Source of the DNA: Candidatus Latescibacterota bacterium
GTDB taxonomy: Bacteria > Latescibacterota > UBA2968 > GCA-2709665
Direction of reading: 5' to 3'
Length of the DNA stretch: 63,788 nucleotides
Assembly (NCBI GenBank): GCA_012271065.1
Contig: JAAXHE010000040.1
Span: forward strand, 1 to 63,788
The notes below the pieces were generated by a model. It was given only the letters and a program-made list of their open reading frames with translations. It had not been told where the DNA came from and ran no database searches. Shown in pieces: positions 25,023-34,431 of this stretch. Positions within the stretch are counted from its first letter, which is position 1; every line of letters starts with the position of its first letter. The position numbers and the translations under genes were made by a program.

Positions 25023-28004
25023 TCAGTCTTCCCCCCCTTTCCAACCGGCATTCAATATTGTCACCGTTTCGGTTGGAATCGCCGGATAGTCCCGAACGGT
25101 AATAGCGTTCTCTGTGGCCGATTCAATCTCGAAGCCCGTTTGAGGCGCCTCACCGACAAGCAGATAGAAACCGACGACGCGCCCGGGGTCGGGTACCGGT
25201 TCCGATAGAAGGAATGTTCGACCGCTCACGGATCGGACGTTCAGTGTCGTACTTGCCGCGGGCAACGAAATAGTCAGATCGCCGCAGGTCAACTCCGTTC
25301 CATTCAGCAGATAGGCCTGGACGGCGCGACCCTGCCCGTCCACCGATGCGAATCCGAATCGACCGGCCAGGCGCACGGGACCGTACTGGCGCTGTTCCAG
25401 GTCCATTGACGATATGATATAGTCGGTGCGGCCGGCCAACTTCACCTCGACGGCCACTGCGCCTGACTCAGGATCGTTTTGGATCAATCTCGCACTGATC
25501 ACCGGCGAGTTTCCGGCAGCGTACGGAACGATTAACGCGGCATATTGGCTTGAAATCGACTTCTCGCCGTCAGCAGCGCGGTTTTCCGCCAATACGTGCC
25601 CGATGGACGGCTGTTTCAGCTCCTCGGTCGTAAATATCCGCCAGCCCGGCGCATCGGCGACCACCATTCGCTGCGGCGTATTGAGCACCATCAGATCCAG
25701 ATTCACGCCTCGATGCTGCCATGTAATCGTCGTTTGATTCTCCGGTGAAATCGCCCTTGGTTTCTCCAGCCATTCATCCCAGACATCCGAGAGCCCCACC
25801 GCACCGTACCCGGACGGGTCGGGCGCGCCGCCTAAAAGCGTTCCGTTGCACTGAAAGCCGTACTGATGGGTTTGTCCTCCGCTGACCCGGAAAATGTCAA
25901 CGACATAAGTCTGATCTTCAGGCGCGTCCACCATAACGCAAACACGCTGGTAGACGTCGCACTGCGGATAGACGTTTACGCCCGAAGCCTGCACCACCTC
26001 GATGCCCGGCGCCAGGCCGAAAAGCTCGAGGTTCGAGCCGCATTCGCTTCGCCCCTGATCTTCTTCGTCGACGACCACCAGATTGTGAGAAAGGGTGCTC
26101 TTCATCCATCTCTGACCGCTCCGGCCGTCCGGAAGGCGCTGATCGCTGCCTGAAAAATAACCGCGGTCAGACGCCAGTTCTTCGCCATAGCCATAGAGGC
26201 TTAAACTCAATACATCCTGATGACGATGACCCGTCTGTACCGTCCACTGATGCTCATTGCCATTCAGGTATAGGGCGGTATCGTTCGCGTCACCACCGCC
26301 GCGCAATACCCCCACATGCCATCCCGGGAACCATTCGGAACGCAGAGGTACTTCACTGGCATCCGTGCGTAGACCGACCGGCAGGAACCAAAGTGCATAC
26401 TCTCTGCCTTTCTCGGACAATTTCGCGCCCTGTACAACTTCAAGCAACCCTGTGTAGGGGCCGCCAACACGAGCTGCCAGCATCTCGACGGAGAGAAGGT
26501 CAGCCCCGGCGACATATTGTGTATCTCCAATCACAGGCATCCGGTTTCCCGGCGCCAGCGATCTGACCAGTGACACCAGGGAATCATGGAAACGCCCACT
26601 GGAGAATACGTCCAGCGAATCGATTCGTTCTACTTCATCGGGTAGGTACCCGGGCGGGTCGCTGTAACCATGCAGCAGGTCGGCCAGTTCGTGTACGTTT
26701 GAAAGGTTGTGGGCCGAATAAGACGGACATTCGGCGTAGAATCCATCGTGGTGGTAGCGCTCGTCCAGCATTCGGTGGAAACCGTCCAGCGCGTGCCGGA
26801 CACGGTCCGGATGCTCGAAAAGCATCCCCACACCCGCGCTCAATACGAAGACGGCGGTGCCCTTGTTGGAGAGTGAGTTCCAGTGCTCCATATCCGCACA
26901 ACCGACCAGGATCAGATCATCCAGAATTCGACGTTCCGTGACGTCATCCAGCACGCGGCGGCCGTCCGGATACGATGCGTCCCCGATCAGGTCATACGCG
27001 ACCAGCAACGAGAACAGCGGGCCGGCATCGCTCCCCTTTCCGTGCACGCGCAGGCGCCCCGCGCCCCAGAACCCGTTGTTCAGCGTGGAATAAGCCTCAA
27101 ACTGATGCAAGCCGTAAGCGTGCCGTACCGCACCCGGTGGAAAGCGCCCGCCCGTCGGACCGCCCGCCAACTCCTCACCGCCCATATTGGCCGCCACTTC
27201 CGCGGGCGGCAGGTCGGCAATACTGCCGTCGTACGAATGGTAGAGATAATTCGGATAAACGCGCGCGAATCTGTCCAGAATCCAGACCACCCGTTCAGCG
27301 TACCTGGCCTCGCCTGAAACGGCAAACAACTTCGCCAGCGTCAACGCCTGACCCGTTGCCCAGCCCACCTTGCAATCTCGAATATGCCCCGTGAAACTCG
27401 TCATCGTGGGACGTTCGCCTAGCCACTTGAGCGCATGTTTGGCCCTGTTATCGGGATCGGCCTTTTCTTCAGGCGTCTGGTAATACGTAAACCGCTGCCC
27501 CATACGAGGGCATTCCAGAACGCCGGTTTCAGGATACCGCGCATTCGGGTAAACCGTCCCGCAGACACTGCACGAGATTTCATCCGGACGCTCTATGGTC
27601 CAGTCAAACCGACCCCCGCCCATCAGGGAAAGCGTGCCCACGCAGTGAGGACAGTTCTGTCCATAGTGGGTCCCCGGCGTCAACTCCGGAATCAGCGTAT
27701 CGAAAAACGCTCGGTCCTGCCGCATCGCCAGCGCAACATCGCTCTTCCATCCCTCCACGATTCCCTTCGCCCAATCGTAGCGCACCACGTTTCGGCGAGC
27801 GTTTTCAATATCCGCGGATTTGTACAACGTCCGGGGACCGGCGCACGCGCTTCTGGTTGCCGCCAGGAGTACAGCCGGGAGGATTAACAGGAACACGAGA
27901 ATATGGAATCGCAAGAACCAGGTGTCGATCAACGCCGACTGTACGCCGGGTAGTGCGACCGCCCATGCCATCGACCCCAGACATGAGAGATTTAACTGCC
28001 ACAT
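25023..28004 (-). CDS. Heparinase II/III-like protein with N-terminal membrane/signal segment
   Basis: 993 aa. AGGAG lies seven bases before ATG 28004. A hydrophobic stretch about residues 27-55 (LRFHILVFLLILPAVLLAA) ending near SACAGP is probably a signal peptide that starts late; an internal start is possible. Two cysteine pairs, NCPHCVG and SCSVCGTVYPN, about 40 residues apart, look like a zinc site. The toroid domain spans about 60-560. The beta-sandwich then begins with QTGHRHQDVLSLSLYGYGEELASDRGY and SHNLVVVDEEDQ, which match the equivalent blocks of the paralogue at 8957-12004. It should degrade an acidic polysaccharide outside the cytoplasm. It is tightly spaced behind the amidohydrolase gene (11 bases). 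Confidence 0.86.
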   Translation of the reverse strand: MWQLNLSCLGSMAWAVALPGVQSALIDTWFLRFHILVFLLILPAVLLAATRSACAGPRTLYKSADIENARRNVVRYDWAKGIVEGWKSDVALAMRQDRAFFDTLIPELTPGTHYGQNCPHCVGTLSLMGGGRFDWTIERPDEISCSVCGTVYPNARYPETGVLECPRMGQRFTYYQTPEEKADPDNRAKHALKWLGERPTMTSFTGHIRDCKVGWATGQALTLAKLFAVSGEARYAERVVWILDRFARVYPNYLYHSYDGSIADLPPAEVAANMGGEELAGGPTGGRFPPGAVRHAYGLHQFEAYSTLNNGFWGAGRLRVHGKGSDAGPLFSLLVAYDLIGDASYPDGRRVLDDVTERRILDDLILVGCADMEHWNSLSNKGTAVFVLSAGVGMLFEHPDRVRHALDGFHRMLDERYHHDGFYAECPSYSAHNLSNVHELADLLHGYSDPPGYLPDEVERIDSLDVFSSGRFHDSLVSLVRSLAPGNRMPVIGDTQYVAGADLLSVEMLAARVGGPYTGLLEVVQGAKLSEKGREYALWFLPVGLRTDASEVPLRSEWFPGWHVGVLRGGGDANDTALYLNGNEHQWTVQTGHRHQDVLSLSLYGYGEELASDRGYFSGSDQRLPDGRSGQRWMKSTLSHNLVVVDEEDQGRSECGSNLELFGLAPGIEVVQASGVNVYPQCDVYQRVCVMVDAPEDQTYVVDIFRVSGGQTHQYGFQCNGTLLGGAPDPSGYGAVGLSDVWDEWLEKPRAISPENQTTITWQHRGVNLDLMVLNTPQRMVVADAPGWRIFTTEELKQPSIGHVLAENRAADGEKSISSQYAALIVPYAAGNSPVISARLIQNDPESGAVAVEVKLAGRTDYIISSMDLEQRQYGPVRLAGRFGFASVDGQGRAVQAYLLNGTELTCGDLTISLPAASTTLNVRSVSGRTFLLSEPVPDPGRVVGFYLLVGEAPQTGFEIESATENAITVRDYPAIPTETVTILNAGWKGGED

Positions 28005-28015
28005 GACGATTTCTC

Positions 28016-28843
28016 CTATGGGTTGCGGCCATAGAGGGAGTCCGCCGTCTTTCCCAATATCCAGGCCATGTCATCGTCAGCGAGAAAATCCATCGCTTCT
28101 TCGATCACGCGGAAGCCGACGGCCTCGCCACGCTGAGGGTCTTCGGGGAATCCAGTACATCCCAGCATCCGTCGGGACCCGAACGCGTCGTAAACGGCCT
28201 CGACATACCGATGGACGTCTTCGTGCGGCCATGGCTTCTCCGATATCCCGTCAATCCTGGTGGCTTTCACGTAGAGATTCGGATGCTTTGCGGCCGCGAG
28301 CAGGTGCCGAAAGCTCCCGTCCAGGCCTTCGGACAGGACGGGCTCCCCCAGGTGATCCACGATCACGTTTACGTCCGGGAATCGCTGCAACATCGGTTCA
28401 AGCAATCGAATCTGATTGCAGCGGCCAAACCACGTGAACGGGACACCCAGCCTCTTCGCGGTCTCCCAGAGCGCAGTCTGATCGTCACGTGACAACCATG
28501 AAGCGTCTTTATCCTTTATTGGATACAACCGCATCCCCTGCACCCCGTGTTCGCCGTGGAGGCGTTCCAGCTTTTCGGCCGCGCCCGGTCTTTCGGGGTC
28601 GATCAGCGCCACGCCGTGCAGTCGTTCGGGAAATCGTCGCATGCAATCACACATGTAACTGTTGTCGTACCCATGATACATGCACTGGATGAGTACGGTA
28701 CGGTCGATGCCGTTCAGGTCCATGTAGCTGATGAGATCCTCCACCGGACCCGGATATACCGGCCGGCTGGCCGACATCTCATCGTTATGCGTAAACGGCG
28801 GCGAACCCATCGTCCACACGTGCACGTGAGAATCGATTCGCAT
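28016..28843 (-). CDS. Amidohydrolase-2 family TIM-barrel protein (lactonase/decarboxylase type)
   Basis: 275 aa. ATG 28843 has GGAGG five bases upstream. The protein starts MRIDSHVHVW (His6, His8, metal site) and has IVDHLGEP (His164), typical of the COG3618/amidohydrolase-2 group that includes fuconolactonases and 2-pyrone-4,6-dicarboxylate lactonase. The usual C-terminal catalytic Asp in a GSDFP-like motif appears as CTGFP near residue 237, so the Asp is replaced by Gly. Activity may therefore be changed or metal-independent. It sits between a deacetylase-like gene and a heparinase-like gene, which fits a sugar-lactone or uronate degradation step (inference). Confidence 0.82.
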   Translation of the reverse strand: MRIDSHVHVWTMGSPPFTHNDEMSASRPVYPGPVEDLISYMDLNGIDRTVLIQCMYHGYDNSYMCDCMRRFPERLHGVALIDPERPGAAEKLERLHGEHGVQGMRLYPIKDKDASWLSRDDQTALWETAKRLGVPFTWFGRCNQIRLLEPMLQRFPDVNVIVDHLGEPVLSEGLDGSFRHLLAAAKHPNLYVKATRIDGISEKPWPHEDVHRYVEAVYDAFGSRRMLGCTGFPEDPQRGEAVGFRVIEEAMDFLADDDMAWILGKTADSLYGRNP

Positions 28844-28881
28844 AGGTTCCTCCAATCAGGAAAAGAATCCGGCCTTCTCAT

Positions 28882-29775
28882 TCACGACGCGTCTTCCACT
28901 ACAAGCCTGCACAATGCGTCCAGGGTAATGCCCTCCGGACGCAAACCCATCCGGCAGCAGGTGTCCATGATTGTACGGAGGATGAGTTCAAGATTCAACC
29001 GTGCCGGATGATCGGGATCCCGGTATTCCTGATCGTTATGGCTGTCCGTCACGATCACCGGAAAACGGGGCTCGTCGACAACGAACCGCTCCAGCACGTT
29101 CCGGATAACCGCCGCGTGATCGTACGGATGCGGTACATAGGACCATTCATAACCCTGTTCGCCCGCGTGTCCACGTCGAACCGGCCGCCCTAACGCCACG
29201 GACACCGGCACATTGACCAGATTGGTTTTCCCTGCGATCAGGCGGCATCCCGAATGCGCCCGGTGCGGATAGTTCTGTGCCCCCTCCCAGACGCTATGGT
29301 GCCCGGGCAGAACTCGCCCCGGATTGGACAGACTGCCCCCGGCGAAACCGAGTTGGTTCAGCACGCCGACAGTGTCATCATTGGCGGAAAAGTAGCCCGC
29401 CCTGAAGTAACGGGGTGGGATGCCCAGCGCGGATTCCCAAACCTGCATGGCTTCGCTAACGATCCCCGACTGCTCTCCGGCGGAATATGCCCCGAGGTCA
29501 AGCTGGTATTTCAGGTGCCTGAGCTTGTACGGGTGTGCATGCAGCCCCAGACATGCGCCGCGGTTCCGCAAGTCCAGGAGCAGTTCCGCGTTCTCAAGCG
29601 CCACCTCGGGATGCGCAAGGAGAGTGACGGGATATCCGTACTTCGCTGTCGTCTCCGCGTATCCGGAAATCGATCGTGCGCTCTCCTTGTAGTTGGCCGG
29701 ACCGCTCCCGGACATCCGGATTGCATAGGGCGTCAGGTCCGATCTGGCGGTCTCGCAGTCCATCGTCAGCAGCAC
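28882..29775 (-). CDS. Polysaccharide deacetylase-like (NodB-fold) protein
   Basis: 297 aa from GTG 29775, chosen because GAGGA stands eight bases upstream and the protein then begins directly with the first strand VLLTMDCETA; a GTG at 29835 is also in frame. The Asp of MDCE (motif 1) and the His pair in LGLHAHPYKL (motif 2) are the expected metal ligands of the family. YFRAGYFSAND is a motif 3-like block, and VTDSHND lies near the end. Members remove N- or O-acetyl groups from sugars; some are allantoinase- or amidase-like. There is no signal peptide, so it may act on imported fragments. It is preceded at 78 bases by a PhyH gene in the same direction. Confidence 0.72.
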   Translation of the reverse strand: MLLTMDCETARSDLTPYAIRMSGSGPANYKESARSISGYAETTAKYGYPVTLLAHPEVALENAELLLDLRNRGACLGLHAHPYKLRHLKYQLDLGAYSAGEQSGIVSEAMQVWESALGIPPRYFRAGYFSANDDTVGVLNQLGFAGGSLSNPGRVLPGHHSVWEGAQNYPHRAHSGCRLIAGKTNLVNVPVSVALGRPVRRGHAGEQGYEWSYVPHPYDHAAVIRNVLERFVVDEPRFPVIVTDSHNDQEYRDPDHPARLNLELILRTIMDTCCRMGLRPEGITLDALCRLVVEDAS

Positions 29776-29853
29776 GTAAACCGTCCTCAAATCGTACCTC
29801 TGCCCAACGCACCGCACAAATGGGACCTTTTGCACGCCGAAAATCGCCTGGCT

Positions 29854-30759
29854 CTATCCACGCCAATCCATATCGATGCTGGTGTAGCCATGCGTATATT
29901 TCACTAAATGGTCCGGCAGATTCTCCAGAAACCATCGTCCAGACTGCGGGATTTCCCACGGAACATCGATACCGTGCCTGCGGTCCCGGAAACCGACGCC
30001 ACACGACAGTCTCGGCTGTTGCAGCCGGTTGGGAAACGCGCCATGGTACGTCCGGTGGGCGAATACGATCATATCACCGCCATCTGTAAACAGAGGCACA
30101 AGGCCGGGAACATCAAAACCGGCATATGGCCGCTCTTCCTCGCCTTCGGGATAAAACGACCGCCTGTCGGCCGTCATCCTGAACCCCTCGGGACCGTCCC
30201 AATCTTTCACGTGGGAGTCTTCGATGACACACAGACCACCATGAACCGGGCGGGACCCCGTCAGGTAAAACCACTTGCCCGACGGCCACAGACCGCGATT
30301 CAACACGTCACCCGAATTCCGGATCTCCGTCGAATACCCGCACCAATCCGTATGCCAGGCCACAGGTTGAGACCCCGGCATGCGAATGATCGCGGCCGAC
30401 CGATGTAAGGTGAGATCGTCCGTACCGATCAGATGACGATGAATATCCATGAACGGTTCAAACTCCAGGAGCGACCATGCTCCGGGCCCGGATTCAATCC
30501 ACGCATGGCGCGTGCTGCTCTGACCCGGTGTCAGCGCGACGTCCGGATCCGTGCCGTCCCACACCGCCTGTTTGAGCTCCTCAACCCGTTCCGGCGGCAG
30601 CACGTGTTTGATGACCGCGAATCCATGCGCCTCCAGGCATTCGCTCATTGCGTTCAGATCCCCTGCGTCAAACTCATACTGATATCCGGTGTCCGGCTTC
30701 ATCACGTGTGAATAATCGTCCATCGCTATGTCGCTTTCATTCAACGTTCGTTTCGCCAT
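29854..30759 (-). CDS. Phytanoyl-CoA dioxygenase (PhyH) family protein with canonical HxD
   Basis: 301 aa. Unlike the other four PhyH copies in the window it has the full facial triad: AWHTDWCG (His136, Asp138) and TYHGAFPN (His239). A DWDGPEGFRM segment and PRLSCGVGFRD with the likely 2-oxoglutarate Arg follow. It is therefore expected to be a genuine Fe(II)/2OG hydroxylase; substrate unknown. ATG 30759 has no strong ribosome site, and an internal ATG at 30723 is possible. It lies 75 bases behind the next PhyH gene in the same transcript. It serves as an internal control showing that the Gly/Ala substitutions in the others are not a general feature of PhyH proteins here. Confidence 0.88.
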   Translation of the reverse strand: MAKRTLNESDIAMDDYSHVMKPDTGYQYEFDAGDLNAMSECLEAHGFAVIKHVLPPERVEELKQAVWDGTDPDVALTPGQSSTRHAWIESGPGAWSLLEFEPFMDIHRHLIGTDDLTLHRSAAIIRMPGSQPVAWHTDWCGYSTEIRNSGDVLNRGLWPSGKWFYLTGSRPVHGGLCVIEDSHVKDWDGPEGFRMTADRRSFYPEGEEERPYAGFDVPGLVPLFTDGGDMIVFAHRTYHGAFPNRLQQPRLSCGVGFRDRRHGIDVPWEIPQSGRWFLENLPDHLVKYTHGYTSIDMDWRG

Positions 30760-30834
30760 GCCGGTTTACGTGCCGACCTTCACGCCGTCGCACGACGGAA
30801 TTTCAACGTGTCGGGAGACCGGGCTGACAGGCTC

Positions 30835-31644
30835 TCAATCCCCGACAGAGGTTCGCATCATTGGATCTTTCGAACCCAGATAGTGGTCCAGGGTATTCCG
30901 GGTTGCCGGCCGGGTACGGAAATCGGCGATCCACGGCTCACGAAAATAAGCCTGTTTCTCTCGCGGCAGACTGTCAAGTACGTCGGGAGGCACATTCAGC
31001 CGGTGCCAGTGCGTTGCCAGGTGCGAATAGGCGTGAAGGACGGCAATACGCGGCGTATCCCGGGTCCACTCGGGGCCGGCGTGGCACACGTTCTCGGTGA
31101 AAAATACGGCGCTTCCCGCGGGGCAGGCATATCCCATCAGATACGGGCTTCGCTTACCCGGCTCCATCGAAAGGTGCTCGGGATGCATGTCAAAATTCGC
31201 CTTATGGCTGCCGACGATGAAGTGCGTGCCCCCGTCTTCCGGTTGCACCTCCGTCAACTCGAAGACCACGCGTACCATCCCGGCGTGAATCCGTCCGTTC
31301 TGACAGCGGTATCCGAATATCGGATCGATCTGGCCCGGTCCGCCCCCGTGAAGGCCGCCGCCGTGGGACTGCCCCTTTTTTCGCCATACGCAGTAACAGC
31401 CTTCCATTCGAATCTCTGGCCCGATAATTTCATGCAGGACCTCCACGACCTTCGGGTGATCGATCAGAACGCTCGACGGTCCCCCTGGAACCGTGCGGTG
31501 TTCCGGCGGCAGTGCGCCGGGATCATGCACGATGCGATCGATCTGCTCGACAATGGATTTGATCTCATCCTGATTCAGAATGGCCGGTCGCACCAGAAAG
31601 CCCGTCAGATCGAAACGAAACTTCTCTTCATCCGTCATGCCCAT
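30835..31644 (-). CDS. Phytanoyl-CoA dioxygenase (PhyH) family protein, HxG type
   Basis: 269 aa. ATG 31644 has GGAGG seven bases upstream. The open frame continues to 31818, but that extension has no conserved content. Core blocks are GLHGGGPGQ (probable iron His99 with Gly101 in place of the acid), ELTEVQPEDGG, IVGSHKANF, AGSAVFF and VCHAGP (His188, 89 residues after the first). IAVLHAYSH carries the C-terminal strand. It is the first gene of the long reverse operon and diverges from the heparinase-like gene at 31842, with about 200 bases between that must hold both promoters. Substrate unknown. Confidence 0.86.
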   Translation of the reverse strand: MGMTDEEKFRFDLTGFLVRPAILNQDEIKSIVEQIDRIVHDPGALPPEHRTVPGGPSSVLIDHPKVVEVLHEIIGPEIRMEGCYCVWRKKGQSHGGGLHGGGPGQIDPIFGYRCQNGRIHAGMVRVVFELTEVQPEDGGTHFIVGSHKANFDMHPEHLSMEPGKRSPYLMGYACPAGSAVFFTENVCHAGPEWTRDTPRIAVLHAYSHLATHWHRLNVPPDVLDSLPREKQAYFREPWIADFRTRPATRNTLDHYLGSKDPMMRTSVGD

Positions 31645-31841
31645 CTCGAATCCTCCGCAGTATGGTTCACTGTTCGCCCGCCCGCCTAACCGCAATATAT
31701 GCAAACGCCGGAAGCCGACAAACTCACTTCGCAGGGTCCCCACCCGGAACCGGATAGTCCTTTCCGGGAGGCACGCAGATGTTATCTTGTCATCTGACGG
31801 AAAGGTTGGAAAAGGCACTCGGGAACTATGGAGGAGGCGGG

Positions 31842-34355
31842 ATGGGCAACTTCGATAAGCAGCGATGGATCCACCCGGCTGGATTCGTGGACGTGGCGAC
31901 CCTGGAGGAGATCAGGCGAAAAATCCGATCCCACGACTGGGCAAAGAAGGCCGCGCGGGAATTGCGCGCCAGCGTGCAGCCGTGGCTCGAGCGGCCCCTC
32001 GAACAAATCGAGTCGCTCATGCCGAAACGAAAGATGCAGGTTTACTGGCTGATGATCTGTCCCGTCTGCCAGGAAAGGCTCAGGTTCGAACCGTTTAACG
32101 ACCGGGAAGCCACCTGCCATCGGTGCGACATTGCCCATGCGCTTGATCAGCAGTCCACGGCGGTACATCTGACCGGCAAGTATTCCGGGACCCTGTACGA
32201 AGGCTGGGGCTGCTCCTACATCCAGGCAATGGCGACCGCGGCCCAACACCTCGCACTGTTGCATGCACTGGGTGCGGACCGCTCGTACGCCAAAAGGAGC
32301 GCCGGCATTCTGAATCTGTTCGCCAGACACATTCAATCGGCGCCCGTACAGGGGAGCGGCACCCAGCATGTAATCTGGACCTACAACATGGAGGGAGACT
32401 GCGTCATCGTACTCGCGCTGTCGGAAGCATACGAACTCCTCAGGTCCACGGACGGCCTCTTTACCGAACAGGAACACCTGCGGATTCGGCAGAATCTGCT
32501 CCGGCACTGGGCAGACGCGGTCTTCCGTGTTGAAGAGGACAGCAGCCCGCGCCACAACGGCATGTTCGCCTATCTCAGTTCGGTCGCCATGGTCGGCTGC
32601 GCCATTGAGAGTACGGATTACGTGGACTGGGCTTTCGGCCACCGGGATTACGCTTCCGATCGTCGCCCCGACCACCGCGGCATCCGTTGGCTGACGCGCA
32701 ATAACTATCTGGCTGACGGAGGTTTCTGGGGCCTGTGCAGCGCGTACCACCTGTATGCCCTGGGTCCGAACTGCCGCGCGCTCGTACTCGGCCACAGGCT
32801 CTCGCGTCAGATGCCGGACCTGTTTCCCCCGGAAGTCTATGACGAACTGGACCCCGCGAACAGCAGTTACCGCGCCGTGCGCCGCGCGATCAAATGGTTC
32901 ACGACCCAGGCATTTCCTGACCTGAGCGTAGCGCCGACGGGAGACATGGGAGGACGCGCCAGCCTTGCCAGCTATCCTCTCACCGCCGAAATCGGATATC
33001 GATATCTTGACATCGACGAAACGGGATCGTACCGCGTACTTCGGGAGGGTGACCGAGGACTGACCGGGCTTCTCTTCGGTGCGGACACAATTGAGAAGAA
33101 ACCTGTACCCTACCAGAGCGCCAATCTCTCCAGCGGGTTCGCGGCATTGAAACGGGAGGCCGGCGGAAACCGCCTGTACGCCGGATTGAACGCGCTCCTT
33201 CCGGGCTCCGGACACGCGCACGCGGACCGGCTGAATCTAGTTACCTACGCGCACGGCCGGATGCTCACGGGCGAGAAGCGCACCCGTTACGAAGATCCCG
33301 CTCAGCGTATCTACAGCGGCGCCTCGTACGCCCACAATACGGTTACCGTAGATGAAATCTCGCAGGTTCACGGCGACCAGCTTCGGGATGAACAGGTCCC
33401 GCTCATCCACACGTTTGTCGATCTCCCGGCGGGCCAGGTGGCCGAGGCCCACGGCGACCGGGTGTATGGGCAGACCGACATCTACCGTAGAATCCTGGTC
33501 CAGTTCGACGCGTACCTGCTGGATATCTTCCGTGTTCAGGGCGGGAACATACACGATTGGTTTTACCACGGAATCGGAGAGGAGCCGCGGGTCGGTCTTG
33601 CGATGAAGGAGAAGAGCGGATTCGAACCGGCGGATTACGTCACGCGAGGCCAAACCGATTATCGTGAGGGGCTTGCACAGGAGACGTTTGCGGCGACCTG
33701 GCGCGTACCCGCGGAACCCGAAGCAGGAAACGGCGCGAACCGGAACGACGTATTCAGCCGGGTGACAATGTCAGGTTCGCCGGGGCAGACCGCCTTTCTG
33801 CTGAACACCTATCCCGATCCGGGAAGGCACAGCCTGATGGTTCGCCATCGGGAGACAGACGCACCCTTTGTGGCCGTCCACGAGGCCTACATCGAAAAAC
33901 CGGTTGTCTCCGACGTTCGGACGCTTTCGGGGAATGCGGCGGCGTTTGTCCATATCACTCACGCCGACGGCGGCAGCAGGCAGGCGATCTACGAGACCGG
34001 CTCGGGGCCGGATGATCTCAGGATGACGGGTCGCTTCGCCTCGATTGCCCACGACGCCTCCGGGCGTCCGCTAAGCGTCATCATGGTCCACGCCACAGAA
34101 TTCAATTGCCGTGGGATCCGTTTGCGATCGGAACGGCCAGTGACGTTATCTGCCGTATTCGACGGTGACACGATCCGAATGGTCTCCTGTCCACCGGTGG
34201 CCTATCAGACGCTGGAAGGCCGACCGGTGTACAAGAACGGCCAGGATGTCGACGTCTGTGTCGAACTCGCGCCCGACGCCGCGCGAACGGGCAGGGAAAT
34301 TGAAGCCAGGCTGCCGGGACAGACGGGGAGCGGACCGATCTGTATCGAGGTGTAG
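31842..34355 (+). CDS. Heparinase II/III-like protein without signal peptide
   Basis: 837 aa. ATG 31842 follows GGAGGAGGCGGG, a strong ribosome site. An in-frame ATG at 31779 would add 21 residues without a signal. Near residues 70-95 there are two cysteine pairs, ICPVCQE and TCHRCDI, forming a probable zinc site like those of the two other heparinase-like proteins. The toroid domain holds RHNGMFAYLSS and NNYLADGGFWG. The beta-sandwich begins with GSGHAHADRLNLVTYAHG and YAHNTVTVDEISQ. Absence of a signal peptide suggests cytoplasmic action, or that the oligosaccharide is imported first. It is divergent from the seven-gene reverse operon and convergent with the aldo/keto reductase. Confidence 0.86.
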   Translation: MGNFDKQRWIHPAGFVDVATLEEIRRKIRSHDWAKKAARELRASVQPWLERPLEQIESLMPKRKMQVYWLMICPVCQERLRFEPFNDREATCHRCDIAHALDQQSTAVHLTGKYSGTLYEGWGCSYIQAMATAAQHLALLHALGADRSYAKRSAGILNLFARHIQSAPVQGSGTQHVIWTYNMEGDCVIVLALSEAYELLRSTDGLFTEQEHLRIRQNLLRHWADAVFRVEEDSSPRHNGMFAYLSSVAMVGCAIESTDYVDWAFGHRDYASDRRPDHRGIRWLTRNNYLADGGFWGLCSAYHLYALGPNCRALVLGHRLSRQMPDLFPPEVYDELDPANSSYRAVRRAIKWFTTQAFPDLSVAPTGDMGGRASLASYPLTAEIGYRYLDIDETGSYRVLREGDRGLTGLLFGADTIEKKPVPYQSANLSSGFAALKREAGGNRLYAGLNALLPGSGHAHADRLNLVTYAHGRMLTGEKRTRYEDPAQRIYSGASYAHNTVTVDEISQVHGDQLRDEQVPLIHTFVDLPAGQVAEAHGDRVYGQTDIYRRILVQFDAYLLDIFRVQGGNIHDWFYHGIGEEPRVGLAMKEKSGFEPADYVTRGQTDYREGLAQETFAATWRVPAEPEAGNGANRNDVFSRVTMSGSPGQTAFLLNTYPDPGRHSLMVRHRETDAPFVAVHEAYIEKPVVSDVRTLSGNAAAFVHITHADGGSRQAIYETGSGPDDLRMTGRFASIAHDASGRPLSVIMVHATEFNCRGIRLRSERPVTLSAVFDGDTIRMVSCPPVAYQTLEGRPVYKNGQDVDVCVELAPDAARTGREIEARLPGQTGSGPICIEV

Positions 34356-34431
34356 TATATCGCTGGACCGCTCGCGAAGATGCGCTCACCAATGCCTATT
34401 GCGGCCCAAATCGTGCCGAACAAGACGGCAC

